Positions 8,563 through 18,773 of a stretch of 64,000 nucleotides of DNA are shown one piece after another. Source of the stretch: Pseudorhodoferax soli. Its GTDB lineage: Bacteria > Pseudomonadota > Gammaproteobacteria > Burkholderiales > Burkholderiaceae_C. The notes beneath the pieces were generated by a model that had not been told where the DNA came from, searched no databases, and worked only from the letters and a program-made list of their open reading frames with translations. Within the stretch, counting starts at the first letter, position 1. Each line of letters opens with the position of its first letter. The DNA is taken from assembly GCF_003337555.1 (NCBI RefSeq), contig NZ_QPJK01000002.1:682001-746000 (forward strand), written 5' to 3'. The position numbers and the translations under genes were made by a program.

Positions 8563-10206
8563 ATGCCACGCTCCAGCCAACTGCTCCATCCGCAGCGCGA
8601 CCCGGTCGTGCCGCGCCCCGCCGCCACCGTGCTGCTGCTGCGCGACACGCCGGCCGGCATCGAGGTGCTGATGACGCGGCGCTCGCTGACGGCCAGCTTC
8701 GCGCCCGGTGCCTTCGTGTTTCCCGGAGGCGCGATCGATGCGGCCGACCACGCGGCCCACGCGCAGGCCAGCCGGCGGCCCGGGCAGGACGACGCGCGGC
8801 TCACGCAGGCCATCGCGGCCGTGCGCGAGAGCTTCGAGGAACTTGGCGTGCTGCTGGCCCGCCGCGCCGACGGCCGCTGGGCGGAGGCCGCCGACGCCGC
8901 CCGGCTCGACCGCCACGCGCCGCTGCTGCCGCAGTGCGCGGCCCAGGGCCTGACATTGGCGGCCGACCAGGTCTTCGTGCTGGCCCATTGGACCACCGAC
9001 CGCGACCTGCCCAAGCGCTTCGACGTGCCCTTCCTGGTCGCCCGCATGCCAGAGGGGCAGGAGCCGGTGGCCGACGAGGCCGAGCAGTTCGAACCCTGCT
9101 GGGTGCGGCCGGCCGACGCGCTGGCGCGCCACGCGGCGGGCACGTTCGAGATCATCTTTCCCACCATCCGCACGCTGGAACGCCTCAAGGCCTACGCCAC
9201 GGTGGACGCCGTGCTGGCGGCCTGCGCCAGCGAAAAGCCGCTATGGACATCCTGCCCGCGCGCCGGCTTCCTAGCAGGCAAGGAAGCGCGCTACATGGAG
9301 CACGAGACCGCGTTCGGCGAGCTGGCCATGGTCTGCCCCGACGGCCAGTTGCTGCACCCACTGGACTGGCGCCACGACCAGCCCACCGCCCTGCTGCGCA
9401 ACCTGCAGCGCCTGACCTGCGGCAACCCCGGCGTGATGACCGGCCCCGGCACCAACAGCTACCTGGTGGGCGATGCGGCCAGCGGCTACATCGCCATCGA
9501 CCCGGGCCCCGTGGACGAAGCGCACCTGGAGCGGCTGTTCCAGGCCGCCGGTGGCGACATCCGCACCATCGTCTGCACGCATTCGCATGCCGACCATTCG
9601 CCCGGCGCGCGCCCGCTGGCCGAGCGCGTGGAGCGTGCAGGCCGGCAGCGCCCGCCCGTGCTGGGCCTGGCCTCGCGGCCGACCGCGCGGCCGGCCAGCC
9701 AGTTCACGCCCGACCGGGAGATGGTCGATGGCGAACGGCTGGTGCTGCAGGGTGATGGCCTCACCCACACGCTGAAGGCCGTCTTCACCCCCGGCCACGC
9801 GGCCAACCATGTCTGCCTGGTGCTGCAGGAAGACGCCCTGCTCTTCAGCGGCGACCATGTGCTGAACGGCAGCACCACCGTGGTGGACCCACCGGACGGC
9901 GACATGGGCCATTACCTCGCATCGCTGGACAAGCTGGCCGCCGCCTGTGCCGAGTTCGGCATCGCATTCATCCTGCCGGCCCACGGCTACGTGCTGGGCG
10001 ACGCGCCGGGCGCCATCGCCAAGCTCAAGGCCCACCGGCTGGCGCGTGAGGCCAAGGTGCTCAAGGCCATGCGCGCCATCCCGGCCGGCAGCATGCGCGA
10101 CTGGGTGGCCATCGCCTACGACGACGTGCCGGAGAAGATGTGGCCGGTGGCGGAGCGGTCGATGCTGGCGCATGTGGAACACATCCGGCAGGCCGGTTTG
10201 GTGTGA
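8563..10206 (+). CDS. NUDIX hydrolase / metallo-beta-lactamase-fold fusion protein
   Basis: A 547-aa two-domain hydrolase. The N-terminal NUDIX-like domain (about 15-230) has a Nudix box ending VRESFEELGVL (RExxEExG core), preceded by FVFPGGAID with a longer insertion than usual between GG and the RE core. The C-terminal metallo-beta-lactamase domain (about 280-545) has THSHADH at about 337-343 and later GHAANHVCL and SGDHVLNG metal ligands. It resembles the LACTB2/glyoxalase-II-like group. The two domains probably act on related CoA, nucleotide or thioester compounds, but the substrate is unknown. It is transcribed alone, divergent from dapF. Confidence 0.88.
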   Translation: MPRSSQLLHPQRDPVVPRPAATVLLLRDTPAGIEVLMTRRSLTASFAPGAFVFPGGAIDAADHAAHAQASRRPGQDDARLTQAIAAVRESFEELGVLLARRADGRWAEAADAARLDRHAPLLPQCAAQGLTLAADQVFVLAHWTTDRDLPKRFDVPFLVARMPEGQEPVADEAEQFEPCWVRPADALARHAAGTFEIIFPTIRTLERLKAYATVDAVLAACASEKPLWTSCPRAGFLAGKEARYMEHETAFGELAMVCPDGQLLHPLDWRHDQPTALLRNLQRLTCGNPGVMTGPGTNSYLVGDAASGYIAIDPGPVDEAHLERLFQAAGGDIRTIVCTHSHADHSPGARPLAERVERAGRQRPPVLGLASRPTARPASQFTPDREMVDGERLVLQGDGLTHTLKAVFTPGHAANHVCLVLQEDALLFSGDHVLNGSTTVVDPPDGDMGHYLASLDKLAAACAEFGIAFILPAHGYVLGDAPGAIAKLKAHRLAREAKVLKAMRAIPAGSMRDWVAIAYDDVPEKMWPVAERSMLAHVEHIRQAGLV

Positions 10207-10245
10207 GACTCGGGGCTTGCATCGCCCCTTGGCAAAATCCACCGC

Positions 10246-10563
10246 ATGACCACCGACGCGACCACCACGCAGGCTGCGATCCGGGCCCTGTCCGAGGCCA
10301 CGCCGCCCGACACCCAGATCCTGCTGTTCGGCTCGCAAGCCGACGGCACGGCACACGCGGATTCAGACCTCGACTTCCTCGTGATCGAACCCACCGTCGA
10401 GGACCGCGCCCGGGAGATGGTGCGCCTGCGCCGGTCGCTGCGCCCGCTGCGGGTGGCTGCAGACATCCTGGTCTATTCGCGCGACGAGGTGGCCCGCTGG
10501 GGCAGCCAACCGGGCACCGCCTTGTACTGGGCTCTGAAGGAAGGCCGACTGGTCCATGGTTGA
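10246..10563 (+). CDS. MNT-type minimal nucleotidyltransferase (MntA-like antitoxin)
   Basis: A 105-aa minimal nucleotidyltransferase. It has the full GSx10DxD motif (FGSQADGTAHADSDLD) and a third acidic residue in ADILVY, so it looks catalytically intact. In MNT/HEPN modules this protein is the antitoxin and AMP-modifies the HEPN toxin. The HEPN reading frame begins 8 nt before this stop codon, the usual overlapping arrangement. The partner carries a premature stop, leaving this as a probable orphan antitoxin. Confidence 0.85.
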   Translation: MTTDATTTQAAIRALSEATPPDTQILLFGSQADGTAHADSDLDFLVIEPTVEDRAREMVRLRRSLRPLRVAADILVYSRDEVARWGSQPGTALYWALKEGRLVHG

Positions 10564-10954
10564 GCCAGCGCCCGTCGGCGAGGTCGCAAAGATCCTGCTG
10601 TAGGCCGCGGAGCAGGACCTGGCGGCCTGTGAAGCCCTCGTCCAAGCGCCGGGGATTGGCGATGCCATCGTGGGCTTTCACGGGCAGCAGGCGACCGAGA
10701 AAGCGCTGAAGGCCGTCCTGAGCCGGCATGGCGTGGAGTTCCGCCGCACGCACGATCTGGCACTGCTACTCGACCTGCTGCAAGACCGGCAACTGCCACC
10801 ACCGCCCGGAGCGGACTGGCTCGATGAGCTCAATCCCTACGCCGTAGAGGCACGCTACGGCGTCTCGGGCATTGCCGGACTCGACCGGCCCAAGGTGCTC
10901 GCGGCGCTGCGCGCGCTGCTGCAGTGGGCACGCGCGCAACTCCAAAGCGCCTGA
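10556..10954 (+). pseudogene. HEPN-domain toxin, interrupted by an in-frame amber codon
   Basis: From the ATG at 10556 the frame reads MVEPAPVGEVAKILL, then TAG at 10601-10603, then continues as AAEQDLAACEALVQAPG...GFHGQQATEKALKAVLSRHG, RRTHDLALLLDLL and a C-terminal RYGVSG segment. This is a complete HEPN (PF05168-like) domain of about 132 codons if codon 16 is ignored. A single substitution from CAG or AAG to TAG explains it. A GTG at 10670 could restart translation but would lose the first helix. It is the toxin partner of the MNT protein. A sequencing error is the main alternative. Confidence 0.8.
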
Positions 10955-10955
10955 C

Positions 10956-13432
<2,477 letters not shown>

Positions 13433-13436
<4 letters not shown>

Positions 13437-14311
13437 ACCTTCTTCACCTCGGCGCGGCCGAACAATCCATCGGGCCGCAGCGCCAGCGCCACGATCACCA
13501 GCGAAAACATCATGATCTGCGTGTAGCCCGAGCCCAGCGTGGCCGTGACCAGCGCCTCGCCGGCGCCGAACACCAGGCCGGCCAGCATCACGCCCCAGGC
13601 GCTGCCGATGCCGCCCAGGATGGCGACCGCGAAGGCCTTGAGCCCGAACAGCGTGCCCATGTCGGCATGCACGTTGAACAGCGGCGCCACCAGCGCGCCG
13701 GCCACGCCCGCCAGCAGCGTCGACAGCGCGAACGCCAGCAGCACCACATGCTTGACCGGGATGCCCATCAGCCGCGCGGCATCGCGGTTCTGCTGCACGG
13801 CCAGCACGGCGATGCCCCAGCGCGTGTGCCGCGCCACCCAGTGCAGGGCGGCGGCCAGCGCCAGGCCCACCACGGGAATCAGCAACTGCAGCGGGTACAC
13901 GCCCAGCGCCGCATCGCCCAGCGTGATCGGCGTCTGCGCCCAGGGCGACGGCAAGCTGCGCGGCTCCTTGCCGAAGCCATGCATGACCAAGTTGTCCAGC
14001 ACGATGCCCAGCGCCACGGTGGACATCAGCCACGCGTTGGAGCCGCGCCGCGCGAACGGCCGCACAGCCACCACCTCGACCACCATGCCGTAGAGCGCGC
14101 AAACGGCCAGCGCGGCCGCCAATGCCAGCGGCATGGGCCAGCCCATGGACTGCGAGAACACCCAGGTCAGCACCGCGCCCAGCATCATCGAAGAGCCCTG
14201 CGCGAAGTTGACCGTGCCCGACACCGCGTAGGTGATATGAAAGCCCAGCGCGATCAGGCCGTACATGGCCCCCAGCCCTAGGCCGCTGACCAGGGCAGAC
14301 ATCAGCAGCAT
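13433..14311 (-). CDS. livH: Branched-chain amino acid-type ABC permease LivH
   Basis: A 292-aa inner-membrane permease with about eight hydrophobic segments. It has the LivH hallmarks GLGAMYGLIALGFHITYAVSG and VNFAQGSSMMLGA near the N-terminus and AVAILGGIGSAWGVMLAG, with the EAA-like GG loop, near the C-terminus. It pairs with the LivM domain of the downstream fusion protein, whose start overlaps this stop. The LivK-like gene is 37 nt upstream, so the three form one operon. Confidence 0.94.
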
Positions 14312-14348
14312 CGCAAGCCCTCCGGGCAGCGCCCCGTCACTGTGCCGT

Positions 14349-15524
14349 TCACTGTGCGACGGGAAGGATGCGGTTGTCGATGAACTGCGCCCAGACGTAG
14401 TCGTTCTCGCTCACCGCGTCGTGCACCTCGGCCGTGAACGGCTGGTTGTAGGTCTTGATCAGGCCCTCGTAGCGCTCGATCTTGTAGAAGCCCTGGCGCA
14501 CGGCGTCGCCCTGCGTGCTGCCGGCCTTGGCGATGGCCAGCGCGCTGAGCTGCACCGCGTCGTAGGCATTGGCCACGCCCACGGCCGGTGTCACATCGTC
14601 CGGGCCCTTGATGTCCGGGTACTTGGCCTTCAGGGCCGCCATGACCTTCTCGCCCACCGGCGTCTGCTTGCCGAAGAAGCTGTAGGTCTGCACGAAGTGC
14701 ACGCCCTTGGCGTTGGGACCGGCCAGCTCGGTGAAGCGGCCACCCGCAGGGCCCCAGTGCGAGACCACCGGCACCTTCCAGCCCATTCGGTCGAGCGACT
14801 TGACGACCTGGGCCGAGGGGCCCACGTTGCCGACCAGGAACAGCGTGTCGGCGCCGGCGGCCTTGAGCTTGGCCAGTTGCGGCACCACGTCGACCGCGTT
14901 GCCGTCGAACTTCTCGATGCCCGCGGCCTTCATGCCTTTGGCGGCCAGCGCGGCCGTCAGCCCCTTCTCGTTGGACTCGCCCCAGGGGTTGTCGACCAGG
15001 ATCATGGCCGGCTTGGCCGACTGGAAAGTCTTCTGCGCGTACTGCAGCATGGCCTTGTTGACGATCTCGTCCACCGCCGACACGCGGAACGCGAAGTTGG
15101 GGCTGGCGCCGTTCTTGGTGATGGGCGTGCCCGCGGCCCAGGGGCCCATGAACGGCACCTTCTCCTGGTTGGCGATCGGCACGATGGCCATGGAGACCGG
15201 CGTGTCGAGTCCGCCGAACAGCACGGCCACCTTTTCCTTGTAGATCAGTTCGCGCGCGGCCACCACGCCCTTGGCCGGGTTGCCCTCGTCGTCGCGGCGC
15301 ACCAGTTCGAGCTTGCGGCCATTCAGCAGGCCGCCCTTGGCGTTGATCTCGTCGATGGCCACAGACATGCCACGCGTGATGGCCTCGCCGGCGCGCGCCG
15401 ACTGGCCGGACAGCGCCGTCACGAGGCCGATCTTGATGGTTTCCTGGGCAAAGGCCTGGGGGCTGGACAGGGCGGCCAGCGTGGTCGCGGCCAGCGAAAT
15501 CAGGGAGCGGCGAAGCAAGGGCAT
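14349..15524 (-). CDS. LivK-type periplasmic substrate-binding protein
   Basis: Periplasmic type-1 binding protein for the adjacent LivH/LivMGF importer, 391 aa. A Sec signal peptide (residues 1-26, MPLLRRSLISLAATTL...AFA) precedes the mature ETIKIGLVTALSGQSARAG start. The family features INAKGGLLNGRKLELVRRDD and the hinge-region FRVSAVDEIVNKAM are present. The ATG at 15524 is chosen because it opens the signal peptide; the frame runs on upstream into the regulatory region. It is divergent from the deacetylase/GntR operon across a palindrome-rich spacer, which suggests a shared regulator. The ligand cannot be read from sequence. Confidence 0.92.
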   Translation of the reverse strand: MPLLRRSLISLAATTLAALSSPQAFAQETIKIGLVTALSGQSARAGEAITRGMSVAIDEINAKGGLLNGRKLELVRRDDEGNPAKGVVAARELIYKEKVAVLFGGLDTPVSMAIVPIANQEKVPFMGPWAAGTPITKNGASPNFAFRVSAVDEIVNKAMLQYAQKTFQSAKPAMILVDNPWGESNEKGLTAALAAKGMKAAGIEKFDGNAVDVVPQLAKLKAAGADTLFLVGNVGPSAQVVKSLDRMGWKVPVVSHWGPAGGRFTELAGPNAKGVHFVQTYSFFGKQTPVGEKVMAALKAKYPDIKGPDDVTPAVGVANAYDAVQLSALAIAKAGSTQGDAVRQGFYKIERYEGLIKTYNQPFTAEVHDAVSENDYVWAQFIDNRILPVAQ

Positions 15525-15588
15525 GGGTTTCTCCGTCAGATGAACAAGGACGGACGCCTTTTGCAAGCTCCATGCCACTCCAGCCGTC

Positions 15589-15655
15589 TTTGGCATCAAA
15601 GCTGGAAAAACATTGACACCAAAGCGCAAACCACTTTGTCGACAATTTGATGCCA
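15589..15655. promoter_or_regulatory. Palindromic operators in divergent liv/deacetylase promoter region
   Basis: A perfect 10-bp palindrome TTGTCGACAA (15636-15645) fits the GntR/FadR-subfamily pattern TNGT-N(0-3)-ACNA. It is flanked by a perfect 10-bp inverted repeat TGGCATCAAA (15591-15600) and TTTGATGCCA (15646-15655), 45 bp apart. The left copy is itself a TTTG-GCAT-CAAA half-palindrome starting at 15589. The only GntR-family gene nearby is at 16652, in the rightward operon, so it is the likely binder. Confidence 0.55.
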
Positions 15656-15711
15656 GGATAGGCACCATAATTGCTCGGCCTTGCCAGGCGCACAACAGCG
15701 CGCCACGCACC

Positions 15712-16665
15712 ATGCCCTTGCACCAAACCCGTTCATCCCCGCACCCAGACAGTGCAAGCCCGCTCGCCGAACGCGCGCTGCCGCACCACGGCCTGTTCGA
15801 CTACCGACCCATCCACCAGCGCAGCGACTACCACTGGCCCGGCGGCCAGCGCCTGGCGGTCTACATCGGTTTCAACCTGGAGCATTTCGCGTTCGGGGAC
15901 GGCCTGGGCGCCTGCCTGGGTCCGGTCGCGCCGCACCCCGACGTGCTGAACTACGCCTGGCGCGAGTACGGCAACCGCGTGGGCGCCTGGCGCTGCCTGG
16001 AGCTGTTCGACCGGCTGGGCCTGGCCGCCGGCACCATCCTCAACACCGCGCTGTACGACCACTGCCCCGAACTCGTGGCGGCCTGCGTCGCGCGCGGCGA
16101 CGAGCTCATCGCCCACGGCCACACCAACGCCGAGCGGCAGGCCACCATGGACCCGGCCGCCGAAGGCCGGCTGCTGGCCGACTGCCGCGCCCGCATCGCG
16201 CGCGAGAGCGGCGTGCTGCCGCAGGGCTGGCTGTCGCCCTGGATCTCGGAGAGCCCGGCCACGCCGCACCTGCTGGCCGCCACGGGCTACGGCTACACGC
16301 TGAACTGGTGCCACGACGACCAGCCCGTGCGCATGGCCACGCAGGACGGGCCGCTGTGGTCCGTGCCCTACCCGCAGGAGCTCAACGACATTCCCATGAT
16401 CATGGCGCGCCAGATGGACGCCAAGGACTTCGCGCAGATGGTCATCGACAACTTCGACGAGATGCTGGAGCAGTCGCGCGCGCAGCCCCTCGTGATGGGC
16501 ATCGCGCTGCACCCCTACATCGTCGGCCAGCCCTACCGGCTCCGCCACCTGCGCCGCGCCCTGGAGCACATCGCGCGGGCCCGCGACGCAGGCGGCATCT
16601 GGTGGACCACACCCGGCGCCATCGCGGCCCACATGCAGGAGAACCATCCCCATGGCCACGCGTAG
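15712..16665 (+). CDS. PuuE-like polysaccharide deacetylase family protein (cyclic amide/imide hydrolase candidate)
   Basis: A 317-aa cytoplasmic protein of the polysaccharide-deacetylase superfamily. It starts the conserved region with FDYRPIHQR..WPGGQRLAVYIGFNLEHF and carries HGHTNAE and GWLSPWISES, as in PuuE-type enzymes, with no signal peptide. Members of this branch include allantoinase PuuE and cyclic-imide hydrolase, which open ring amides and do not deacetylate sugars. The adjacent GntR regulator (overlap 14 nt), flavin reductase and divergent LivHMGFK importer fit uptake and ring-opening of a nitrogen compound. The upstream in-frame extension crosses the operator region, so ATG 15712 is preferred. 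Confidence 0.85.
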   Translation: MPLHQTRSSPHPDSASPLAERALPHHGLFDYRPIHQRSDYHWPGGQRLAVYIGFNLEHFAFGDGLGACLGPVAPHPDVLNYAWREYGNRVGAWRCLELFDRLGLAAGTILNTALYDHCPELVAACVARGDELIAHGHTNAERQATMDPAAEGRLLADCRARIARESGVLPQGWLSPWISESPATPHLLAATGYGYTLNWCHDDQPVRMATQDGPLWSVPYPQELNDIPMIMARQMDAKDFAQMVIDNFDEMLEQSRAQPLVMGIALHPYIVGQPYRLRHLRRALEHIARARDAGGIWWTTPGAIAAHMQENHPHGHA

Positions 16666-17374
16666 CCGCGCCGCCACGCCGGCGACACCGGCTCCCGTCA
16701 CCGGCCTCAACGAGGCCGAGAGCGGCATCTACCACGCGGTGTTCGAGAGCGTGATGAGCCAGCGCCTCGCGCCTGGCACCAAGCTGCCCGAGCAAGGCTT
16801 GTCGGACCTGTTCGGCGTGCACCGCGCCGTGGTGCGCAAGGTGCTGCAGCGCCTCGCGCACGACCGCATCGTCGACCTGCGGCCCAACCGCGGCGCCGTG
16901 GTGGCCGAGCCCACGGTGCAGGAGACGCGCCAGATCTTCGAGGCCAGGCGCCTGCTGGAGGCGGCCATCCTGCCCCTGGCCGCCACGCGCATCACCAAGG
17001 CCGAACTGGCCGCCCTGCGCCGCCAGTTGCGCGAGGAGCACGCCACGCTGCACCAGCAGAACCAGCCGGCCTGGGCGCGGCTGGCCAGTGCTTTCCACAT
17101 GCGGCTGGCCGAGATCTCCGGCAACGAAGTGCTGCAGCGCTACCTGCACGAACTGATCTCGCGTTGCTCGCTGATCGTGGCGCTGTACGAGCCGCCCGGC
17201 AACGCGGCCTGCGAACACGACGAGCATGCGCGCATCGTGGATCACCTCGAGAAGGGCGAGGTCGCCAAGGCGATCAAGCTCATGGACGAGCACCTGCTCG
17301 ACCTGGAGCAGCGGCTGCACCTGGACCGCCCGCAGTCCGAAAAATCACTGGGCCAGATGCTGGGCCTGGGCTAG
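16652..17374 (+). CDS. GntR family regulator with FCD effector domain
   Basis: A 240-aa transcription factor. The N-terminal winged HTH (about 20-85) reads GIYHAVFESVMSQRLAPGTKLPEQGLSDLFGVHRAVVRKVLQRL and ends in RPNRGAVVAEP. The FCD effector domain (about 90-225) keeps metal-ligand-like residues in AFHMRLAEISGN and HDEHARIVDHLEKG. Its start overlaps the deacetylase stop by 14 nt and the flavin-reductase gene follows 7 nt later, so it is in the middle of the operon it most likely controls through the palindromes at 15589-15655. Confidence 0.93.
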   Translation: MATRSRAATPATPAPVTGLNEAESGIYHAVFESVMSQRLAPGTKLPEQGLSDLFGVHRAVVRKVLQRLAHDRIVDLRPNRGAVVAEPTVQETRQIFEARRLLEAAILPLAATRITKAELAALRRQLREEHATLHQQNQPAWARLASAFHMRLAEISGNEVLQRYLHELISRCSLIVALYEPPGNAACEHDEHARIVDHLEKGEVAKAIKLMDEHLLDLEQRLHLDRPQSEKSLGQMLGLG

Positions 17375-17381
17375 GAACACC

Positions 17382-18017
17382 ATGGACATCGACTTCTCCG
17401 CCATCACCGAATACCAGCGCTACAAGCTCATGGCCAGCCTGATCGTGCCGCGGCCGATCGCGCTGATCACCACCCTGAACGCCGACGGCGTCGTCAACGC
17501 CGCGCCGTTCAGCATGTTCAACATGCTGGGCGAGGAGCCGCCCATCGTGATGGTCAGCATCAACCGGCTGCAGGACGGCGAACTCAAGCACACGGCGCAG
17601 AACATCGTGGCGAACAAGGAGTTCGTGGTGCACATCTCGGACGAAGCCATGGCGCAGCAGATGCACCGCTGCGGCGAGCGCTTCGCGGCCGATGTGAGCG
17701 AGCTGGCAGCCGTCGGGTTGACGACCGCGCCGTGCAAGGTGGTCCAACCGCCGCGCATCGTCGAGGCACCGGTGGCCTTCGAATGCACGCTGCACGAATT
17801 GCTGGAAACCACCAGCCGGCAGATCTTCATCGGCCAGGTGCGCTGGCTGCATGCGCGCGAGGGGCTGATCGACACCGAGACCTGGCGCGTTAGGCTCCAG
17901 GACTACTTTCCGGTGGCGCGCTTCGGTGCCAGCTTCTACGTGAACACGCGGGAGCGGTTTTCGCTGGAGGGCAGCGCCAGCGCGCCGGCCACGACGACCG
18001 CGATCGACGAAATGTGA
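17382..18017 (+). CDS. Flavin reductase family protein
   Basis: A 211-aa FMN-binding split-barrel flavoprotein. It has the signature IVPRPIALITTLNADGVVNAAPFSMFNMLGEEPPIVMVSI (DIM6/NTAB family). Such proteins supply reduced flavin to two-component monooxygenases or act as FMN reductases; no partner monooxygenase is in the window. It is the third gene after the deacetylase and GntR regulator, with a 7-nt gap to the regulator. The ATG at 17382 opens the domain directly. Confidence 0.9.
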   Translation: MDIDFSAITEYQRYKLMASLIVPRPIALITTLNADGVVNAAPFSMFNMLGEEPPIVMVSINRLQDGELKHTAQNIVANKEFVVHISDEAMAQQMHRCGERFAADVSELAAVGLTTAPCKVVQPPRIVEAPVAFECTLHELLETTSRQIFIGQVRWLHAREGLIDTETWRVRLQDYFPVARFGASFYVNTRERFSLEGSASAPATTTAIDEM

Positions 18018-18022
18018 GGCCA

Positions 18023-18084
18023 TGGCAGTTCTTGCCACCTAGGGCGATAATTGGCAAATTCCACCCGGAGGAAAGAATTTGCCA
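18023..18084 (+). promoter_or_regulatory. Operator/promoter of the AbrB-PIN toxin-antitoxin pair
   Basis: Two nested inverted repeats share a TGGCA/TGCCA core: TGGCA-N5-TGCCA (18023-18037) and the perfect 9-bp pair TGGCAAATT (18052-18060) and AATTTGCCA (18076-18084). A -10-like GATAAT (18046-18051) lies between them. The second repeat brackets the GGAGGA ribosome-binding site (18067-18072) and its last base is the A of the antitoxin ATG. This looks like an autoregulatory operator and, in RNA, could form a hairpin with the ribosome-binding site in its loop. Confidence 0.6.
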
Positions 18085-18329
18085 TGAATAACGTCTCAAG
18101 CCTCTCCAATGGCAGAGCCGTCATTCCTGCCGCATTGCGCGCCGAACTCGACCTGCGCGATGGCGACCAGATCATCTGGTCGGTACGCGACGGTGAATTG
18201 ATCGCCTCCACACGGCGCGCGCAACTGCGCCGCGCCCAGCAGCGGTTCCAGCAGACGGTCGCCAAGTCCGCACCCTCGCTGTCTCAGGAACTGATCGCCG
18301 ATCGCCGCCGCGCAGCGCAAGCGGAATGA
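18084..18329 (+). CDS. AbrB/MazE-type antitoxin
   Basis: An 81-aa DNA-binding antitoxin. The N-terminal SpoVT-AbrB swapped-hairpin domain (about 5-45) reads SSLSNGRAVIPAALRAELDLRDGDQIIW. The Arg-rich C-terminal tail (about 48-81) is the expected toxin-binding segment. The start is fixed by GGAGGA at 18067-18072, 11 nt upstream. Its stop overlaps the start of the PIN toxin by 4 nt (ATGA). Autoregulation through the inverted repeats just upstream is likely. Confidence 0.88.
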   Translation: MNNVSSLSNGRAVIPAALRAELDLRDGDQIIWSVRDGELIASTRRAQLRRAQQRFQQTVAKSAPSLSQELIADRRRAAQAE

Positions 18330-18760
18330 GCGCCGCCCAAGTTTCGGAAAGTGCGAGCCGGGCCGGCATGTTGCTGGACGCCTCTGCCGTTCTCGCCTTC
18401 CTGCAGGAAGAGCCAGGTCACGAAGCCGTGCAACAGGCCCTGCACGCGCAGGCTTGCCTGGTGTCGGCCGCCAACCAAGCCGAAGTCGTCGCCAAGCTGC
18501 TCGACCGCGGGATCGCACCCGAAGACGTCCAGGCCATCCTGGCCGACCTCGGCTATGCCGTGGTCGATGTCACAGCCGAGGACGGTCTGCAGGCGGGGTT
18601 CCTGCGCGCAGCGACACGCCACCACGGGCTCAGCCTGGGTGACCGCCTGTGCCTGTCCACAGCCGCCCGCCTGGGCACGCCCGTCCTCACGGCAGACCGG
18701 CAATGGCTGACGCTCGGCTTGCCGCTGGACATCCGTGGCCTGCGCCCCGACACACACTGA
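18326..18760 (+). CDS. PIN-domain toxin (VapC-like ribonuclease)
   Basis: A 144-aa PIN-domain endoribonuclease expected to cleave RNA until bound by the AbrB-type antitoxin. The four acidic residues typical of the active site are visible: Asp in MLLDASAVLAFL, Glu in ANQAEVVAKL, Asp in LGDRLCL and Asp in LTADRQW. The module therefore looks intact, unlike the two other toxin-antitoxin pairs nearby. The start overlaps the antitoxin stop. A 14-residue N-terminal extension precedes the domain; an internal ATG (MLLDAS) is an alternative start. Confidence 0.88.
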   Translation: MSAAQVSESASRAGMLLDASAVLAFLQEEPGHEAVQQALHAQACLVSAANQAEVVAKLLDRGIAPEDVQAILADLGYAVVDVTAEDGLQAGFLRAATRHHGLSLGDRLCLSTAARLGTPVLTADRQWLTLGLPLDIRGLRPDTH

Positions 18761-18773
18761 ATCGATCCCATCC

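Noticed and set aside
10670-10954. Complete small gene starting at GTG 10670
   Set aside because: It is the remainder of the HEPN frame after the amber stop; the first helix upstream is clearly conserved and no ribosome-binding site precedes 10670.
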